Virus record (IMG/VR): IMGVR_UViG_3300024057_000007
Location: 1-37,651 of that record
Origin: a virus
Direction: 5' to 3' (one strand)
DNA length: 37,651 nucleotides
Position numbers and translations under genes: made by a program. The notes beneath the pieces were generated by a model. The model was not told the origin of the DNA. It saw only the letters and a program-made list of their open reading frames with translations, and searched no databases. Of this stretch, positions 1 through 9,600 are shown piece by piece. How positions within the stretch are numbered: position 1 is the first letter of the stretch; every line of letters starts with the position of its first letter.

Positions 1-1
1 T

Positions 2-895
2 TATGGTGTAGGTGGTGGTAACATATCATTTGCACAAAACAATCCATATCAAATGACAAGCGGACCATTCCAAGGAATGAATGCACCAGGAAGTTCTGCA
101 TTTGGTTCTACGACTCCACAAGAGATGGCACAGAAGTGGATGAAGAAATATGGAGACATAGATCATTATAGTGATGCAATGAAAACTAAGAAAGCAAACA
201 TTTCAAAAATTGCTCAAGGCAATCAAGGAAATAATACGGGAGTAGGCTATCAGCATCCAGGAAGTAAAGAATCTATAGCAACTGCTGGAGATCCTATGGC
301 ACAAGGTGGAATAATGAGATTAGGTTATGCTCAAGGTAATCCTCATCAAGATCAAGACCAAGGACTAGGTATGTCGCCGGGAGCAGCTCAAGCAAGAGGA
401 CTAGGCGCTCTCCATCATGGCTCAACTACATCTGGAAATTTACACGCAGGAAATGTGGGTGGAGGAAATAATCAAGGTCAAGGTCCAACCCTAGATATTT
501 CTGATGTAATTGAAACATTTGACAAAGGTAAAAACGCCCTGAGTCTAATAAAGTTATTTAAGGATCAGGGTCCAATGGGACTTCTACCTTGGGGTATGCA
601 AAAAGGAAAACAATGGTTTGATAAAAAATATAATATAAATCCGGATCAAAGTATAATTTACGGGATAGGAAACAACCAAAGTAATCTACAAGACACAGAG
701 GAGCTAGAAGGCCAATTAGCTTTTACAGAGGGTAGTATCCTAGATAAAAAATTAAAGAACGCATTCAATTCTTATAACCAAACTGGTTTCGGTTTAGAGA
801 ATGTACAACAGTTAATGAAACTGGATAAACAAAATCAAGAGAAGAAAGGAACACCTCTTTCTTTACCAGCATCGGCATACTCATTGATATCGTAA
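2..895 (+). CDS. Gly/Gln/Asn-rich virion-like protein, 5' end cut by window
   Basis: The reading frame is open to the left edge: codons before the first internal ATG (position 53) read YGVGGGNISFAQNNPYQ, so the true start lies outside the window and residue numbers are unknown. The visible part is rich in Gly, Gln, Asn and His, and has a low-complexity stretch with a GGIMRLGYAQG segment that resembles the GGR/GG motifs of the structural protein at 3479. No enzyme motif is seen. It opens a same-strand series of virion genes, so a structural role is inferred. The next gene starts inside its stop codon (TAATG). Confidence 0.7.
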   Translation, partial: YGVGGGNISFAQNNPYQMTSGPFQGMNAPGSSAFGSTTPQEMAQKWMKKYGDIDHYSDAMKTKKANISKIAQGNQGNNTGVGYQHPGSKESIATAGDPMAQGGIMRLGYAQGNPHQDQDQGLGMSPGAAQARGLGALHHGSTTSGNLHAGNVGGGNNQGQGPTLDISDVIETFDKGKNALSLIKLFKDQGPMGLLPWGMQKGKQWFDKKYNINPDQSIIYGIGNNQSNLQDTEELEGQLAFTEGSILDKKLKNAFNSYNQTGFGLENVQQLMKLDKQNQEKKGTPLSLPASAYSLIS

Positions 896-1059
896 TGGCA
901 AAGATAACAGCATACATACCTGAACCACAGGAAGAGTATAAGGTGGAGAACCAGAGACAAGTTCTAGAAGCTCTCGACACAGTTAAAACACAATTAAATT
1001 TTTCATTTCAACAAGACATGAAAAACGAACAGGACGCATTTAATTATTTCTTATCATGA
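895..1059 (+). CDS. Small hypothetical protein (54 aa)
   Basis: It is too short for most gene callers but is framed by translational coupling on both sides: its ATG overlaps the previous stop by one base (TAATG), and its stop overlaps the next ATG (ATGA). The product starts MAKITAYIPEPQEEYKVENQ, is acidic to neutral and mostly helical-looking, with no membrane segment. Its place between virion genes suggests a small structural or assembly protein. Function not recognised. Confidence 0.65.
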   Translation: MAKITAYIPEPQEEYKVENQRQVLEALDTVKTQLNFSFQQDMKNEQDAFNYFLS

Positions 1060-1397
1060 GTATACAATATAAAAATAAAAGCATAGCTTTAACAAACACT
1101 GCTCTAACGACGGTCCTTACTATTAGTACCTCAGCCGTGGCCATAGTTAAAAGTTGCTATTTTTCTAATGCAAGTACCGGAACTATACTATGTAATGCCA
1201 GCCTTTATGATCTTTCAGCTACTACTAATTATGAATTTTTTAGAGATAATATTTTGTCTAGTTCGGTAGTAAATGCCACAGTTCAAGGGTTGAATTTAGA
1301 AGCAGGAGATGCTATAAAAGCTCAAGCTGCAACAGCTAATGAACTTACTGTTGTATGCAACTATGCGCTTATAAATAGGGAGAATGAAAATGGTTGA
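1056..1397 (+). CDS. Small Ser/Thr-rich, beta-rich virion-like protein (113 aa)
   Basis: The 113-residue product has a Ser/Thr/Ala-rich, alternating hydrophobic pattern (NTALTTVLTISTSAVAIVKS) typical of a beta-sandwich, with three Cys and no enzyme motif. Similar small beta-rich proteins are common in the tail and decoration modules of marine phages, but no family can be named from sequence alone. It is coupled to the gene before it by an ATGA overlap. A virion or tail-tip role is inferred from context only. Confidence 0.65.
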   Translation: MSIQYKNKSIALTNTALTTVLTISTSAVAIVKSCYFSNASTGTILCNASLYDLSATTNYEFFRDNILSSSVVNATVQGLNLEAGDAIKAQAATANELTVVCNYALINRENENG

Positions 1398-1578
1398 GAT
1401 AACTAAAATAGATTGCACAACTGTAATCACTTATAGAAATACAAAAACCGGAGAGACTTCTTTGGAGAAGAAAGAAGGGCCTGATATAGTACAAGACTGT
1501 GCTGTAACAGTGTCCCCTAAAGGAATGAATGCTATACAGAAAGTAATGCTTAAAGATGAAGATAACAAATCAAAGTGA
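1390..1578 (+). CDS. Small hypothetical protein (62 aa)
   Basis: Two in-frame ATGs exist, at 1384 and 1390. The purine-rich AGGGAG at 1377-1382 sits about seven bases before 1390 and is too close to 1384, so 1390 is preferred. The product (MVEITKIDCTTVITYRN...) contains alternating hydrophobic residues followed by a charged helix ending KDEDNKSK. It overlaps the previous gene by 8 bases and the glycosyltransferase start by 23 bases. No function recognised. Confidence 0.6.
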   Translation: MVEITKIDCTTVITYRNTKTGETSLEKKEGPDIVQDCAVTVSPKGMNAIQKVMLKDEDNKSK

Positions 1579-2524
1579 TCCGTTAAGACCAAAATCACCT
1601 AGAGGTGGAACAGAACTACAGCTCGATTATTTAAAAAGAAATGTAGATTTTAAATTATTGGAAGAAGTACAGATTTGTACATCTGTGCCTGAACGAGTTC
1701 CTTTGCATAAGGATAAAGTTAATATTCTATGGCAGAAAAATTCATGGGACCAACCTAATTTAAATCCCTGGTTTAGTGATAAAAGTAATCACCATAAATA
1801 TGACTGGTATGTTTTCAATAGTCATTGGAACTATGAACAGTTTAGAAAAAAATTTGATATACCCACGCATAGATGTGTGGTTATTAAGAATGGAATCAGT
1901 GGTATCCAAAGAGCACCTGCATATAAAAAAGGTCAAGCCATTAAAATAATTCATCATAACACACCCTGGAGAGGACTCTCAGTTCTATTGGGAGCCATGC
2001 AGTTGGTTAAGAATCCTTTAATAACTTTAGATGTGTATTCTTCTACAAGGGTTTATGGAGAACACTTTTTTAATGAAACAGATAAAGATTACCAAGAGTT
2101 ATATTTGCAGGCTACAAAATTACCTAATGTTAATTACATAGGTTATCAACCCAATGAACATATTAAAGACAATTTAGAACAATATCAAATGTATGTATAT
2201 CCATCTATCTTTGAAGAAACTTTTTGTATCTCTTTATTAGAATGTATGGCCGCAGGTATATTTTGTATAGTTAATGACTTCGGTGCGTTATATGAAACAG
2301 GAGCCGAGTTTCCTTTGTATGTTCCATACGAAAATGATCATAGGGTGATGGCTCAAAAGTTTGCTTTTGCTATAGAACAAACAGCAAATAAATTACATGA
2401 AAATGAAGTTTTAAATCATTTAGAATCACAATCTCATTATGCTAACATCTATTATGGATGGGGCAAGATAGGTACTACGTGGACTAAATTTTTAGAAGGA
2501 GCAATAAGTGCGAAAGCCCAATGA
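1556..2524 (+). CDS. Glycosyltransferase, GT-B fold, GT4-like
   Basis: This is a probable retaining GT-B glycosyltransferase transferring sugar from a nucleotide-sugar donor. Seen: an N-terminal GGTELQ segment (residues 18-23) like the GG-x-E acceptor loop of GT4 enzymes, an NGI turn at 112-114, and the hallmark E-x7-E motif at E221-E229 (EETFCISLLECMAAG). At 322 residues it is somewhat short for the family because the N-terminal Rossmann domain is compact. The start overlaps the previous gene by 23 bases and the end overlaps the next glycosyltransferase by 17, so the two are translated together. Its place inside the virion block suggests modification of a tail or capsid protein, but substrate and acceptor cannot be read from the sequence. 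Confidence 0.85.
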   Translation: MKITNQSDPLRPKSPRGGTELQLDYLKRNVDFKLLEEVQICTSVPERVPLHKDKVNILWQKNSWDQPNLNPWFSDKSNHHKYDWYVFNSHWNYEQFRKKFDIPTHRCVVIKNGISGIQRAPAYKKGQAIKIIHHNTPWRGLSVLLGAMQLVKNPLITLDVYSSTRVYGEHFFNETDKDYQELYLQATKLPNVNYIGYQPNEHIKDNLEQYQMYVYPSIFEETFCISLLECMAAGIFCIVNDFGALYETGAEFPLYVPYENDHRVMAQKFAFAIEQTANKLHENEVLNHLESQSHYANIYYGWGKIGTTWTKFLEGAISAKAQ

Positions 2525-3422
2525 GCCTATATGGTTTAATGAGGATACTTATCAAACCATCAAACAAAACAATACTAACTCTAGTGGCGCAGTAACTACT
2601 ATTAATATAGGGGGTCAATCTCCTTATAAAGTAATGGTCTGTACTCCAGTTCATAGTGATGTGAGTATGCACTACTGCCAAGCAGTTTTAAAATTTCAAC
2701 AAGAATGTCTCTTGAAAAAGATGTTAGTTAGTTTTACTCTAATGAAATCTTCTTTAGTTACACAGGGAAGAAATCTATGTGTAGCTGAAATGTTAAACCA
2801 CGCAGATAAATATACTCATCTATTATTTATAGATTCAGATATAGACTTTCAAAGTAAAACTATTTTCTCTATGCTAGAGAAAGACTTGGATCTTATTGCA
2901 TGTCCTTACCCCATGAAGACTATTAGTTGGGACAAGATATGGAACAGAACCCATGACAGAGACAGAGCGGTTACTAATAAAGATGACCTATCTAAAGCAG
3001 GTTTTACATTTCCTTTAAAAGTAGAGAACCAGAAAGTCATTGAATCTAAGAAAGGAGTAGTAGAAGTTACGCATGCTCCGACTGGATGCATGTTAATTAA
3101 AAGAGAAGTACTAGAAAAAATGATGAAACACTACCCTGAATTAGAGGTGTTCCAACCTACAATTATTAATGGAGAAGAAGTTAAAACTCCCCATACTTAT
3201 AATCTTTTTGATACATTGCATGATCCTAAGACTAAAAGATATTACGGTGAAGACTTTGGGTTCTGTCAACGATGGAGTGATATGGGTGGAAAAGTACATA
3301 TTTATATTAAAGATTACATTACTCATGTCGGCGAGTATCAATACTGTGGTCGTTTCTGGGACGATCTATATCAAGGTACTCAACCCTTTAAACGTGTTGA
3401 CGAAGATAAAAAAATCAAATAA
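2508..3422 (+). CDS. Glycosyltransferase, GT-A fold, GT2-like
   Basis: A GT-A nucleotide-sugar transferase. Seen: the first beta strand KVMVCTPVHSD (41-51), a QGRN turn (86-89), the metal-binding DxD motif in LLFIDSDIDF (D109, D111), a GEDFGFC motif near the C-terminus that fits the catalytic ED/GED element, and a late His in THVGEY. It starts at GTG (2508), supported by AGAAGGAG at 2494-2501 six bases upstream. It is homologous along its whole length to the protein at 18417, sharing VCxP, GRN, LLFxDxD, LIxRxVxEKxM and GEDxxFC, so the window carries two diverged copies. Acceptor unknown; its partner is the overlapping GT4 enzyme. Confidence 0.85.
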   Translation: MRKPNEPIWFNEDTYQTIKQNNTNSSGAVTTINIGGQSPYKVMVCTPVHSDVSMHYCQAVLKFQQECLLKKMLVSFTLMKSSLVTQGRNLCVAEMLNHADKYTHLLFIDSDIDFQSKTIFSMLEKDLDLIACPYPMKTISWDKIWNRTHDRDRAVTNKDDLSKAGFTFPLKVENQKVIESKKGVVEVTHAPTGCMLIKREVLEKMMKHYPELEVFQPTIINGEEVKTPHTYNLFDTLHDPKTKRYYGEDFGFCQRWSDMGGKVHIYIKDYITHVGEYQYCGRFWDDLYQGTQPFKRVDEDKKIK

Positions 3423-3478
3423 AGTGTGATAATTCAGGACAATAAGGCCTGCACTCAAACACCAATTGCGACATAATT

Positions 3479-4948
3479 ATGGCTATAACAGATATTGATA
3501 TTTCAGAAAAATTAATCGGAGACGCTCCAAGCATTAAATATGAAGGAGATATGAGGACAGATCGCTCTACCCCACCATGGGAAAGAGAGAATCCTTGGGA
3601 CGAAGATCCAAAAGATCAAGTCATTGATGAAGAAACAACTATTAGAGTAGCTTCCGAGCCAAGTTGGGAAGACGAATGGGAACAGATTTACCAGAATTAT
3701 AAAGCCAAACAAATTAAACTAGAACAAGAGTTTGTAACTAAAGACGAATTTATGGAGGACTATCAATATGCTTCAGGAGGCAGAGTTAATTTCGGTCTTG
3801 GAAGCCTATTTAAAAGTGTTGGTAAAGCAGCTAAGAAATTTGTTAAGAGTCCAATAGGTAAAGCAGCACTATTAGGTTTAGGAGCTTACGGTACTCACGC
3901 TGGTTGGTTCGGCCCTAAAAGTTGGCAGGGATGGGGTAGCAAGATAGGACCAGCTTTATTTGGAACACCAGGAGGTATTGGTACTTCTGCTGGTATAGGA
4001 GGTTTAACAGGAGCAGGTCCATCAGCTTGGACAGGAGCTCCATTAACAAAAGGTCTATTAGGTAAATGGGGATTAACTAAAGGCGCAGGCTCAATGATGC
4101 CAACAGCTTTAGGCTGGGGCACAGCAGCAGTAGCAGGAGGAATGGGTGCACAAATGTTTGAAAACATGCAACCAGATGACATAAAAGCTTTAAGAAATAA
4201 TCCAGACGCTTTAAGAAATTATTTAAAAATGTATCATACTAATACTCACCCTGACAAAACAGAAAAAGAAGTAGATATCTGGGTCGAGCAAAATATGTAT
4301 TCAACTGGTGGCAGAGTTGGGTTGCGTGGCGGAGGCAGAGGACCGGATTGGTTTACTGTACGGGTTGACGAATTAATGGCTGGAGGTATGAGCGAAACAG
4401 CCGCTGCAAATCAAGCTCACGAAGAAGGACCGGGTGGTCAAGGAACTAGAAGAGCTGAGGGCGGAAGAATTGAGTTTGGCATAGGAGACTGGGCAAAAAA
4501 GAGATTTCATGAATACACAGCAGAAGGAAGAGACGAATTTAAAGGAGAGTGGTTGAAGAAAAAAGATTTAGATATGAGTGTCCAGGAATGGAATGACTTA
4601 CCTTTAAAAGAAAAAATAAAAATTAGAATGAGAGAAGGAAATGCGACAGGCGGAAGAACAGGCTTTGCGTTTGGTCCAGATCAAACGGCTGAAGCAGCAG
4701 GCATCATGGGTCAACTACCCGTTAGAAATAATAGCGCAGGTGTTAAGGAATTAGATTTAAGAGATAGTGGTGGATTTATTCCACCAGTTGGGGTAAAAGA
4801 AAAGGCAGATGACATACCGGCTATGTTATCAAATAATGAATTTGTATTTACCGCTGATGCCGTTAAGGCAGCAGGTGGTGGAAGCGTTGAAAAGGGCGCA
4901 CAAGTAATGTACGATCAAATGAAAAATTTAGAAAACAGGATAGCATAA
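3479..4948 (+). CDS. Large virion-associated protein with repeated GGR motifs
   Basis: The 489-residue product joins an acidic, Trp-rich N-terminus (1-95), a Gly/Ala-rich hydrophobic region (105-225) and charged helical segments. A short motif of the form (S/T/E)GGR followed by a hydrophobic/Gly stretch recurs at residues 99, 276, 327 and 390, at each change of composition. The C-terminus (about 430-489: IPPVGVKEKADDIPAML, then EFVFTADAVKAAGGG) matches a C-terminal block remembered from many marine phage structural proteins. The Gly-rich hydrophobic middle would suit a protein that interacts with membrane during DNA ejection. No enzyme signature. It is followed by a gene whose ATG overlaps its stop by one base. 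Confidence 0.7.
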   Translation: MAITDIDISEKLIGDAPSIKYEGDMRTDRSTPPWERENPWDEDPKDQVIDEETTIRVASEPSWEDEWEQIYQNYKAKQIKLEQEFVTKDEFMEDYQYASGGRVNFGLGSLFKSVGKAAKKFVKSPIGKAALLGLGAYGTHAGWFGPKSWQGWGSKIGPALFGTPGGIGTSAGIGGLTGAGPSAWTGAPLTKGLLGKWGLTKGAGSMMPTALGWGTAAVAGGMGAQMFENMQPDDIKALRNNPDALRNYLKMYHTNTHPDKTEKEVDIWVEQNMYSTGGRVGLRGGGRGPDWFTVRVDELMAGGMSETAAANQAHEEGPGGQGTRRAEGGRIEFGIGDWAKKRFHEYTAEGRDEFKGEWLKKKDLDMSVQEWNDLPLKEKIKIRMREGNATGGRTGFAFGPDQTAEAAGIMGQLPVRNNSAGVKELDLRDSGGFIPPVGVKEKADDIPAMLSNNEFVFTADAVKAAGGGSVEKGAQVMYDQMKNLENRIA

Positions 4949-5787
4949 TGGCTGAAGTTCAACAGGTACAAACATTACCACCTCCATTTCTTGAAGCACC
5001 GGCTAAAGATTATTTAGGTGATTTAACAAGTGCAATTGGTGGAGCCAAAGGTATTGATCCATCTTCATTTATGGGCCGAGGCTTTGTAGCTGGCCAAGAT
5101 CCCTTTACAACTCAAGCTTATGGATTATCAAGTGGACTAGGAAGTTACGCTCCTTATTTAACTAGTGGTCAATATTCAGCCGCAGCTTCTACAGGGCCAC
5201 AAGCCTATCAAGCCTACACGTCCCCATATCAGGCAGACGTTATTAAAGCTACAATGGATCAATTCGATGCCCAGGCAGCTAAAGGTTTACCTTCATTAAA
5301 AGCACAGGCTTATGGTCAAGGTGCATTAGGTGGAGGAAGAGAAGGAGTTCAGGCAGCAGAGTACCAACAATCAAGTGACATGAATAGGGCAGCATTACTG
5401 GCCCAATTAAATCAAGCGGGTTATGGTGAAGCGCAAAAAGGAGCTCAAACAAATTTTGCTAATCAAATGAATCTAGCAACACTGTCTCCTCAACTAATGG
5501 GTTCAGAAATTGCAGGTCTAACTGCGATGGGTGGAGCAAGACAAGGTCAAGAACAAGCACTTCTTGGAGCAGATAAAAATTTAGCATATCAAAAAGCGTA
5601 TCAACCATTACAAACAGCTGAAAGATATGGAACAGGAATTGCAAGTATGATTTCTGGATACCCAGGTTCAACTCAACAAACAGTTTCTCCTTCTCCAAGT
5701 GGACTAGGATCAGTTTTAGGAGCAGGTACAACTCTAGCTGGTATCTATAGATTAATGGGAGCTGGTACAAAAGATTTTTTTAGTTAA
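4948..5787 (+). CDS. Virion/internal protein, Ala/Gln/Gly-rich (279 aa)
   Basis: The product is rich in Ala, Gln, Gly and Tyr, with a long helical centre starting at a YTSPYQADVIKATMDQFD segment (about residues 90-107) followed by a GQGALGGGREG turn. This SPYQ-x3-I/V plus helical layout recurs in structural or internal proteins of marine podovirus-like phages (recalled from family knowledge, not searched). It has no catalytic motif. Start at 4948 is coupled to the previous stop (TAATG). Likely part of a virion or ejection-protein set with its two downstream neighbours. Confidence 0.65.
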   Translation: MAEVQQVQTLPPPFLEAPAKDYLGDLTSAIGGAKGIDPSSFMGRGFVAGQDPFTTQAYGLSSGLGSYAPYLTSGQYSAAASTGPQAYQAYTSPYQADVIKATMDQFDAQAAKGLPSLKAQAYGQGALGGGREGVQAAEYQQSSDMNRAALLAQLNQAGYGEAQKGAQTNFANQMNLATLSPQLMGSEIAGLTAMGGARQGQEQALLGADKNLAYQKAYQPLQTAERYGTGIASMISGYPGSTQQTVSPSPSGLGSVLGAGTTLAGIYRLMGAGTKDFFS

Positions 5788-5791
5788 AAAT

Positions 5792-6646
5792 ATGAGTAAT
5801 ACATTTAGAAGACCTATGTTTCGCAGAGGTGGAGAAGTCATGACTGGTATTATGAACAACGTTACACCCAGAGTAAATCATTCTACCGGAACAGATTACA
5901 CACAACGATTAAGGGACGCAGCAGGTGATTATGGTGGAGTCGATCCTTTAACTGCATGGTTATTAAGAGCTGGCCCAGCGATGATGAATGAGCCTAAGAG
6001 AGGTGGAACTCTGGCTACTTTAGCTAGAGCAACTGGTCCCGCAACTGAACAAGCTTTAGGAGATATAAATACAAGAGCAAAAGGTGACAGAGATATAAGA
6101 TTAGCTGGTGCACAAATGGGATTAAAAAGCGAGGATGAAATAGCCTTAGCTCAACTGAATGCAGACAACAGAGAAAGATTAGAACAAATGGGAATTGACG
6201 CTGGTAAATATGACGATCGACAAGGCAACGTTTTAAAAAATGTTGTATTAGATAAACTTCTTAAGAATGATATGCCTGTTAAGATAGCAGATCATGCAGC
6301 AGACTGGACTATAGAAAATGAAGCTGCTCTTATTAACAAATCTGGAGGGCGTTATGGTGGAGTATTAGAATTTGATATGAAAAGTATTGGGCTTGATAAG
6401 ACACTAGATAAATCTAATCTTAAAGTCTTAAAAAGTTTAAATGGTAAAATAGTTTATGATCCTTTCTCTCAAACATACAAAATGATTGAATGGAAAGATG
6501 GTAAACCAGGAGTTAAATTTGAATGGAATACTATTGACGAAATATCAATACCAATTGCTCCAGAGCCTGTGAAAGAAGTAGGTAAATATGATATTAGCGA
6601 AGACATTTTTAAAACGGGTATTGGCCAACAGATGCTTACACCCTAG
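5792..6646 (+). CDS. Virion/internal protein with N-terminal FRRPMFRRGG motif (284 aa)
   Basis: The N-terminus (MSNTFRRPMFRRGGEV) is strongly basic and carries a GG motif like that in the 3479 protein. It is followed by a helical region with conserved-looking WLLRAGPAMMNEP and TLATLARATGPATEQALGD segments (about 50-90), and then by a more compact beta-containing C-terminal half. No enzyme motif is visible. It lies four bases after the previous gene and ten before the 1325-residue protein. The three genes probably encode internal or ejection proteins made together. Confidence 0.65.
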   Translation: MSNTFRRPMFRRGGEVMTGIMNNVTPRVNHSTGTDYTQRLRDAAGDYGGVDPLTAWLLRAGPAMMNEPKRGGTLATLARATGPATEQALGDINTRAKGDRDIRLAGAQMGLKSEDEIALAQLNADNRERLEQMGIDAGKYDDRQGNVLKNVVLDKLLKNDMPVKIADHAADWTIENEAALINKSGGRYGGVLEFDMKSIGLDKTLDKSNLKVLKSLNGKIVYDPFSQTYKMIEWKDGKPGVKFEWNTIDEISIPIAPEPVKEVGKYDISEDIFKTGIGQQMLTP

Positions 6647-6656
6647 GGGCATTTAA

Positions 6657-9600
6657 ATGGCAGAAACAAATGAATATTTTCCCTTACTAGACGCCGAATT
6701 AGGTAATGAAGTAAGCTGGTATAAAGCCGGCGCAGCTGGAGTTGCGTCTGGTATTCTTAAAGTCCCTGAAGGAGTTTTTTCCTTAGCAGCAGAATTAATA
6801 GATCTAGGAGCTGATACAGATACAGCTGCATCGGTAGAAGCATTCTTTGATAAACTAAATCCCTTTGAAGAGATAGCCGAGCAACATGGCGCAGGTAAAC
6901 TAGCAGAAGCTTTAGTTTCTATTGGTGTACCAGGAGCCTATGGTTTTAAATTAGGAAGTAAATTAGCAGGTACGTATATGGAGGCCAGAAAAGCTGGCAA
7001 ACTTATGCAACTTGGAAAAAACAAAGCCAGTGCAGACTGGTTTAAAAAAGGAGAGCTGGCTAAGGAATTAAATGAACAAGCGGGTTATGCAAAATTTGCT
7101 GCAGGTACATTAGGGGGTGCGGCTGGGGAAACTTTTGTTGCAGACGTAGAAAAGATAGGAAGCTTTGGAGATTTATTTGATAAAGGACCTACTCAATTAG
7201 ACACCTGGGAAACCGAGGGAAGAGAAGACGCTGCAAGAAAATTAATGAATAGAATTAAATTTGGTAGTGAGTCTTTGCTTCTAACTCCTTTCGTAGGAGG
7301 GGCTGGTAAAACTATTAAAGCTCTGGGTTCCAGAGGAAAGGATTGGGCTTATAGTGATTCACGATGGGCTCGGTGGGCCAACAAGTATATCATCGAACCT
7401 TTAACACCTGAAGGACCTTTAACCAAAGAAGTATTTGGTTCTCAACGGGTAATGGAAGGGTTCAGAGCATCGGATACTAACAGAGCCACTGAATTAATTA
7501 AAAATCTTACACGAACTATAGATAAATCTTTTCCCCAAATGCAAAAAGTTTTAGACAAGACTTTAAGCCCCAAAGAAAAGAGCGCTTTTCTGAGTGAGGT
7601 TAATGAAATGATATTTGATGGAGACATGACTCAAGTCTTTAATAATAAAAAGATAAAAGATTTTACAGCAACCTTGAGAAATAAAGGAATAAATAAAGAG
7701 ACAACAAATGAAATTATAAATGTATTAACAGATGCAAGAACAGAGTTTGCTACTTTACTTGGTACAGTTGGAAAATACGAAGGACAAAAAGAGTTGGTAA
7801 CAATTTTAAAAGAAAGAATTAAAAACTATACCGGTAATACTTATAAGATTTTTGAAGATGCCCCTATCCTTGGATTCTTTGGTAGATATAAACCTACAGA
7901 TGAAGTTAAGGGAGCCGCTGCTAATTTTTTTAAAAATTTAATAAGAAGAGAGAATCCAAAAATCGCTGCTAGCACAGCAGAACAAGAGTCCAGACAATTG
8001 GTGAATAGAATTTTAGAGGACGGTGTCAAGGTAAGAAAGTCAAGTGCATCTTTACCTGACCCTAGTTATATTAAAAAAACTGTAGAAGACTTAGGTTATG
8101 AAAAGTTTTATGATGATTTAGTTGATGGTACAGGCGCCCCTATTAAACAAATCAAAAATCTTTTAGGAGAAATAAAGGATCCTAAATATTCTATCTTCAA
8201 TGCGATTACTGAGTTATCAGGGATGGCTAGAATGAGTTCTATGTTAGATGAGATGAGAATAACTAATGAGCAGATTAAAAAACTTGATCCTAGTAAAGGT
8301 TCTTTTTGGGGAAGTAAAAATGAAGCTCTCAAAGCTACCAATGGAGTAGTTGATGTGGTTAAAGTAGATCAACTAATGGGTAAGCTAACAAAATTTAAGG
8401 GAGGAAATATAGTAAATCCTTTGGCAGATATGTGGACCACAAAACCTATGGCTGAAGCATTAGCTAGAGCCAATCATCTTACAGAAGGATTCTTAACTCA
8501 AGCAGTTAGAGGAAGAGCAGGTGCTGCCGCTCCTGAGCAAACAGTATCTTGGATGTATAGAAATTTAGTTTTGTTACCCAAAGCCACAGCACAATTAGCT
8601 AAGACTGTTTTTTCACTTCCAACACACTTACGTAACTTCTTAAGTGCTGGTGCATTTGCTGCAGCCAATGGAGTTTTATTTGAAGGATTAATAAATCCTA
8701 AACTATTGGGTCAATCTTTTAGAAAGGGATGGCAGATATCTGGGGTAACAAATATAAAAAATACTAGATTTAAAAGTAAGGAATTTGAAAAAGCGTATAG
8801 AGAATTACTAGAACTAGGAATCGTAAACTCCCAAGTTCAAATAGGAGACTTAAGAAATCTTTTAAGAGACGTTAAGTTTGGAGATAAGATTACAGATGTA
8901 GATGCAGTGATGAGACCCATGCTAGCAAAGATTAAAAAAATCCCTGAATATTTACAGGGTAAGTATGTAGCTGAAGATGATTTCTGGAAAATAACAAATT
9001 ACTTTGTAGAATTAAATAGAAGAGATCAAGCTTATAGAGCCAAAGGAATAATCAAAACAGCTAAAGAATTAAAAGAAGGGGCTGCTTCTGTTGTTAGAAA
9101 CACAGTACCAAATTATTCATACGTAGGGGAGTATGTAAAAACAGCTCGACTACTTCCGGTTGGTAACTTTATGTCGTTCCCATCAGAGATGATTAGAACT
9201 ACAACTAATATTGCTGATACAGCAGTCACAGAAATGAGACACTCAAGACCCACTATTGGTACCGATCTTGCGCCGATGGTTTGGGACAAGGAATTAGGAA
9301 GACTGGTTGCTAATGATAATCCTTTATGGAGAATCGGAGCCCAGAGAGTAGCGGGCATGGCATTTACTTTAGCCGCTGTTCCGACAGGAATGGTTGAAGG
9401 AGCCAAGGCTTTATATAATGTAACTGAAGATGAAATTAATGCGTTAAGACAATTCGTTCCTGACTGGTCTAAGAATTCTACTCTTATTCCAATTCGAGAT
9501 GAAGAAACAGGAGACTTAAAATATATAGATTTCAGTCACTCGAATGCTTACGATTTAATTGTCAGACCTTTTAGAACTTTTGCAAATGAGATAGCAGCAA

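Noticed and set aside
765-980. Minus-strand and other antisense frames opposite long genes (for example 765-980, 5459-5770, 25131-25451)
   Set aside because: They lie opposite well-supported genes with overlapping starts and stops, and their products have no motif; taken as shadows.
4229-4260. HPD-K motif in the 3479 protein (HTNTHPDKTEKE), like a DnaJ J-domain
   Set aside because: Only HPD matches; the helix spacing and the conserved hydrophobic and basic residues of a J-domain are not convincing, and the segment lies between GGR motifs in a structural protein.
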